Shown: positions 60,240 through 64,000 of the stretch, piece by piece | How the letters are laid out: every line of letters starts with the position of its first letter | Numbering within the stretch: the first letter of the stretch is position 1 | Assembly (NCBI GenBank): GCA_008508345.1 | Contig: QNGE01000898.1 | Location: forward strand, 1-64,000 | Direction: 5' to 3' | Length of the DNA stretch: 64,000 nucleotides | From: Paragonimus westermani | Taxonomy: Eukaryota > Platyhelminthes > Trematoda > Plagiorchiida > Troglotrematidae | Notes under the pieces: model-generated | What the model saw: the letters and a program-made list of their open reading frames with translations, nothing else | What the model was told of the DNA's origin: nothing | The model's database searches: none | Made by a program: the position numbers and the translations under genes

Positions 60240-60521
60240 ACTACATGGTAGCTACAGTGGTACAATGGATTTTACTACCTCACATACGTTTTTTCTCCAG
60301 TGACTCTTTAGAATGATTCAATTTGCTCTACCAGCATTTTCAGAAATATCACAAACATAACTTAGTAATATACTTGACACATAAGGAGACACAAAGCGAT
60401 GCAGAGAGGCTATCCAGCATTATATACTTGAGAGTGCTCCTCCACGCGGCCACATCAACTCTAACTGGAAACAAACATGCTATGTCAAAAATGATTGCCC
60501 CACGGTGACGGGAAGGGATCT
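60240..60521. repeat. Insertion in the LINE 3'UTR with a flanking duplication
   Basis: The 3'UTR copy at 1.75-2.1 kb is continuous here, whereas this copy is interrupted. The 14-mer aactaccaaaaata occurs on both sides (60226-60239 and 60522-60535), as a target-site duplication would. The insert shows no recognised element. Confidence 0.5.
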
Positions 60522-62989
60522 AACTACCAAAAATAGCTTCGTCCATATTCAAACATTCAATATCAAGATGCCTACACTTCGCAAACAAACAACCGAGCTG
60601 CAAGTCAGAGTAAGGCGTCATCAGCAAAACAGCTTACCTACGGCTTCCACTGCCTCACCTCGTTAAGTGCACTCACTTCACAGACAACTCGGCTAAACAA
60701 CGACATTCACGCCACTGAACCTAGTTAGCCGCCATCTCATCTGAAATCTCTAGCCACCGACTCCGTGAGTCACGAGAGCCCTAGCCTGGGAGACGAAACC
60801 GATCTACAGTGACCAACCCCTTCGGAAACGATTTCATTCGTCTACGCCACGTCATCATCTGTCTACCTCGCACCTCACGCCAGTCGACCGCAGCGTCGGC
60901 AAAATGCGCTTGGTATAGCAGACGAATAGCCGACAGCTTCAGTGTATGGATTAACCGTTTAAATCTATGCAGAGGTAAGTACTGAACAAAAGAACTCGTT
61001 TGACACTCAATGCCAAACACACGTTTCCTAACTTTCTCGTTGCTTACTAGCTGGTGCCACCTGATGCCATCGACCAATCGAAGATATCAGTAGTCAAGTC
61101 CCTGAGGACGGTTGATACCCATCACACTGAGTGGCCATGTTTCTCTGCCGTAAAGTAGTACGTGACCCTAAAGCATTAGACAGATACCTCTCTGTCGCCA
61201 TAGGTGCCCCAGATTGGCGAATACCGCTCCAGCCTTAGAGATACGAGCGCCTATTTCATTCCCTACACCTCCGCCGCCACCGCCGCTGATGCAGCTTCCC
61301 AGGTGTACAAACCGGTCAAAATCTTCTACGTTATCACAGCAGAATGACAGATGCACCTCGCATTTTGAGGTTGAAAAGCGCATTCCGGTGTACTTCGCAC
61401 AACGCGAAATAGCGTTTAGCGTTGCTTGTGCTGTTTGAATGTTGTCAAACAGCAACGTCATCAGCATAATCAAGACCAGTCAATCTCTCATCAGATAGAA
61501 GGTCCACTCCTATAGCTTGTGAGTACCGCAGACAATCCTCCATTGTTTCGCGGTCGAAAAAATTATACTCAAATGGTGAGTGTGGATAGACTTGGCGTGC
61601 GCCACTTCCGATGCTCAAAATGTTAGACAGTTCACCGTAAAGCCTAGCCTGAGCTGAACTATGTGGGTAAGATGCCGACAGTATGTTCACATACTTGGCC
61701 GGTGCACCCGTATGTTTGAGCGACTGTAAAATTCTACATCTATCAACCAAATCGAACGGCAAATGTTGATCGGCGATATGCATGGCGCTTCTCTGAAATT
61801 TGACGAGGAATAAAAATGAGATCTATACATCCCCGCCCATGGGGAATCCCTACCCATTCTTCTCTAATATTTACTTCTTGGACTGCGGTGAGTCAACGAA
61901 TTATAGTGGATGTCAGAACCCTAGTAATGACTGGGGTCAAACTAATTCCCCTATGGTTTTCGCAAGAGCCCCAGATACAAGTTTGTGGCGGCAACACAAT
62001 AGAATAAGCAGACCGACTAAACTGACCGTCAGTGTTCCGTCCACCGTTTTATCTTCTGGAATTTTATCACAGGTGAGTGTGCCGTTGGTCTCGTTGATAG
62101 CTTCACTGGCAGATGGTCGCCTGCGACCAGTGACACGGATCAACTTATAGAGTTCGCCGGTGTTCCCTGAAGCAGAAGCGGTCTCCTTAACTTTTCGTTA
62201 ACTTTTCCAATAACGAAGCCTCACTATTAGCCTTTAGACTACGTCTCAGTTTCCTACAGATATCTCTTCTACACTTGTTATGTGAACTACCAGGAAGAAT
62301 GTTTCGTCTGGTTTCTAACAACTCCAACGATTTCTCCGAGATCCAATGTCTGTTCAATTCATGCACCCCTGTGCCGCATACTACAGTATTTGCTTCCCAA
62401 ATGGCCTGTGAGATTTGAGTTCAGCAGCCATTAGGATCGTCGGAGTGAAAACTACTAAGGTAGCTTTCTAAGCTGGCTTGGTACTTATGCTTTACCGATG
62501 GTAAGACCAGTTTCTCAACAGCCAGTCGCTACTTAGCAAGAATAAGAACAAAAGTACAACGTATTGACGCTCTATCTAAATCCAAGTAGGTGCCCTAACA
62601 AGATCGACAGTCTTGAATGGGAACATGCCACCTATAACTAACGCTCATGTGATCTAACTGAGACCAAGTCTGAGTTGAAGAAGGCGGGAGCCAAATATAG
62701 CAATGAAGTACATGATGTATGAAAATGGTGCTGACCAAAAATAGTTTGTGCTCAGCGCACAGCCGCAACGATTGTCCGCCGTTATCTGAGTGACGTGATA
62801 CTATCCCAAACCTGCCACCTAGACAAGGTTTGGCCTCACCTAGGTGGCCGACCTGGGTATTCATATCTAATACCAGAATGACTATCAGAACCCTGCATGG
62901 AGCAAAGGAGGGCGGTCAGATCCGAGTAAAACGCTTCCGACAGTTAACAGGAATCCAGACTACTAGTGCGATTGCAGCCGTCCTGCTAA

Positions 62990-63505
62990 TGCCTTTATCC
63001 ACTCCAACCTGACTCGCAACGTCGGGTGCAGAGTCACCTGAAGTGTATAACCAGTATCGGGCAGACAATGCGGGTGTTGTTGGTTCCAAACGTTGACTAT
63101 TGTGCTGGATTCCAGTCTCCCAGATACGAAACTCATATTTAACGAGTCTATCATTTACACGAGAGCGGCCTACTCACCTGTCGGTTTTAGAGTATGTACG
63201 TTCAAGGCATCTATATTAATTCGCATTTTAGGTCTAAGCAAGGGAGGAGCGAGGCCTAGAGTTGAATGCTAAGAAACAGGGCTGACCGAGTGAATGCTAC
63301 TGCGATTCGGTTTATCTGTTGCCGGACCTGTGGAGTAATTATCAGAAACGGAGGTCGTGAGCGGCCTGAGAGCTGAATTTGATAGAATAGTAAGAGATGA
63401 GTCAGCATGTGTTCGCCTAACCACCTTGCTGTATGCAACAGATATGGCGATCCGGTTTATACTGCTAGACGGCCGATGTAATGTGGAATTACTGGTGTTG
63501 TGATT
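62990..63505. repeat. Insertion in the LINE endonuclease domain
   Basis: The endonuclease reading SSISAHI (to 63511) should be followed after a few dozen residues by the D-M-N-x-Q-V-G motif, which instead appears at about 62865. The intervening ~0.5 kb is surplus and carries no recognised domain. Confidence 0.5.
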
Positions 63506-64000
63506 AGTCACAGTTGTATGTGGGCTGAGATACTGCTAGGACACCCAGACCTAGACCGGAGAACGATAGGGTTCTCAATCGAAGCCTTCGGCTCAAAAGG
63601 CTGTAACGCAAGGCTGACGATGGGTGTACCAGAACTGGTGCATTTTTTAAAATAGAGACACCAACCTTCTTCCACCCCCGGACATGGGGGACCAGGAGAC
63701 TGTGGTTTGTCGGACATGTCTGGTATGAGTGACTCTGTCGGTGTGTTGACCACACCGTCCAGTTTAGCCCAATAGATGATCGAGATGTACAAGCCTTCAC
63801 ACCTCGTCAAGATCCGGTCTCTTCGTGACAGAGAGAATCCCACAAATAAACCAAGTATTCTGTACCGGCCTACAAAAACCTACTCGTGGTGGTTACTGGC
63901 AGGTGAATTCCATATGATAAGTCGGTTGTGTAGATAACTTTGTGCCAGCGTGAAATCGGTGAGCAACTAGAGCACCTAAGTGTGGATATGACGTTTCCGT

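Larger units (their letters stand above)
60125..63845 (-). mobile_element. RTE-like LINE, near full length but broken
   Basis: Read 5' to 3' on the minus strand. Endonuclease: 63843-63508 (ENPIVLRSRSGCPSSISAHI), then after an insertion 62870-62595 (DMNTQVGHLGEAK, LRLCAEHKLFLVSTIF, PSSTQTWSQLDHMSVSYRW). Linker: about 62590-62170. RT: about 62000-61180, with SLTPVITRVLTS, PFDLVDRCRILQSLKHTGAP, the catalytic LDYADDVAV near 61460, and RFSTSKCEV. C-terminus: 61077-60781 (VRKRVFGIECQTSSFVQYLP, MMTWRRRMKSFPKGL). 3'UTR: 60780-60125. YADD is intact, but stops and frameshifts break the protein. Two insertions interrupt it (about 62990-63505 and 60240-60521). The 5' end may extend beyond the window. Confidence 0.85.

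Noticed and set aside
1..64000. CRISPR array, rRNA, spliced-leader RNA, bacterial operon or phage
   Set aside because: No regularly spaced direct repeats, no rRNA-like or leader-like sequence, and gene structure is intron-containing.

Overview
This is eukaryotic, repeat-rich, moderately AT-rich DNA. I read it as a flatworm, most likely a digenean trematode, genus not assigned. The grounds are family-level. There are several Penelope-like element (PLE) fragments with GIY-YIG tails, an RTE-like LINE and a CR1/Jockey-like LINE with flatworm-type wording, relics of Ty3/Gypsy and BEL/Pao, tRNA-headed SINEs that carry hammerhead-ribozyme-like cores (comparable to the schistosome Sm-alpha family), and very small introns and exons. 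No bacterial operon, rRNA, CRISPR array, phage or intact tRNA gene was seen.

Layout. 0-5 kb: a candidate spliced gene on + (best exon 1091-1220) with the 3' end of an RTE-like LINE in an intron (1655-2150). 6.3-9 kb: a PLE tail (+) abutting a broken Gypsy element (-; gag, zinc knuckle, protease, RT relic). 10.6-11.95 kb: two PLE fragments back to back, a degenerate hammerhead and a 192-bp palindrome built from PLE-end sequence. 12-29 kb: mostly non-coding, with scattered candidate exons, a small minus-strand terminal gene piece (21.7-22.05 kb), an inverted SINE pair (24.6-25.1 kb), a Gypsy integrase relic (27.6-28.2 kb) and hammerhead-SINE copies. 30.2-40.3 kb: a candidate multi-exon + strand gene ('gene A') whose largest intron holds a PLE fragment and a CR1-like LINE. 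44-49.9 kb: SINEs, a BEL/Pao protease relic and a 262-bp-arm SINE hairpin. 50.6-57.2 kb: a second multi-exon + strand gene ('gene C'), with a 19-nt exon and a 29-nt intron, hosting another PLE fragment. 60.1-63.85 kb: the longest mobile element, an RTE-like LINE on the minus strand with two internal insertions.

The genes are reconstructed by hand from splice signals plus reading-frame phase. Within each of genes A and C every internal junction keeps phase, but neither protein family was recognised, and exon choice was guided by the same open frames it is used to support. All recognisable retroelement proteins are broken by stops, frameshifts, insertions or missing catalytic residues, so the window looks like an old graveyard of elements around a few host exons. 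The most interesting non-standard material is the hammerhead-bearing SINE family with shared core substitutions, and the PLE hammerhead whose boxes and helices I and III survive while helix II has collapsed.
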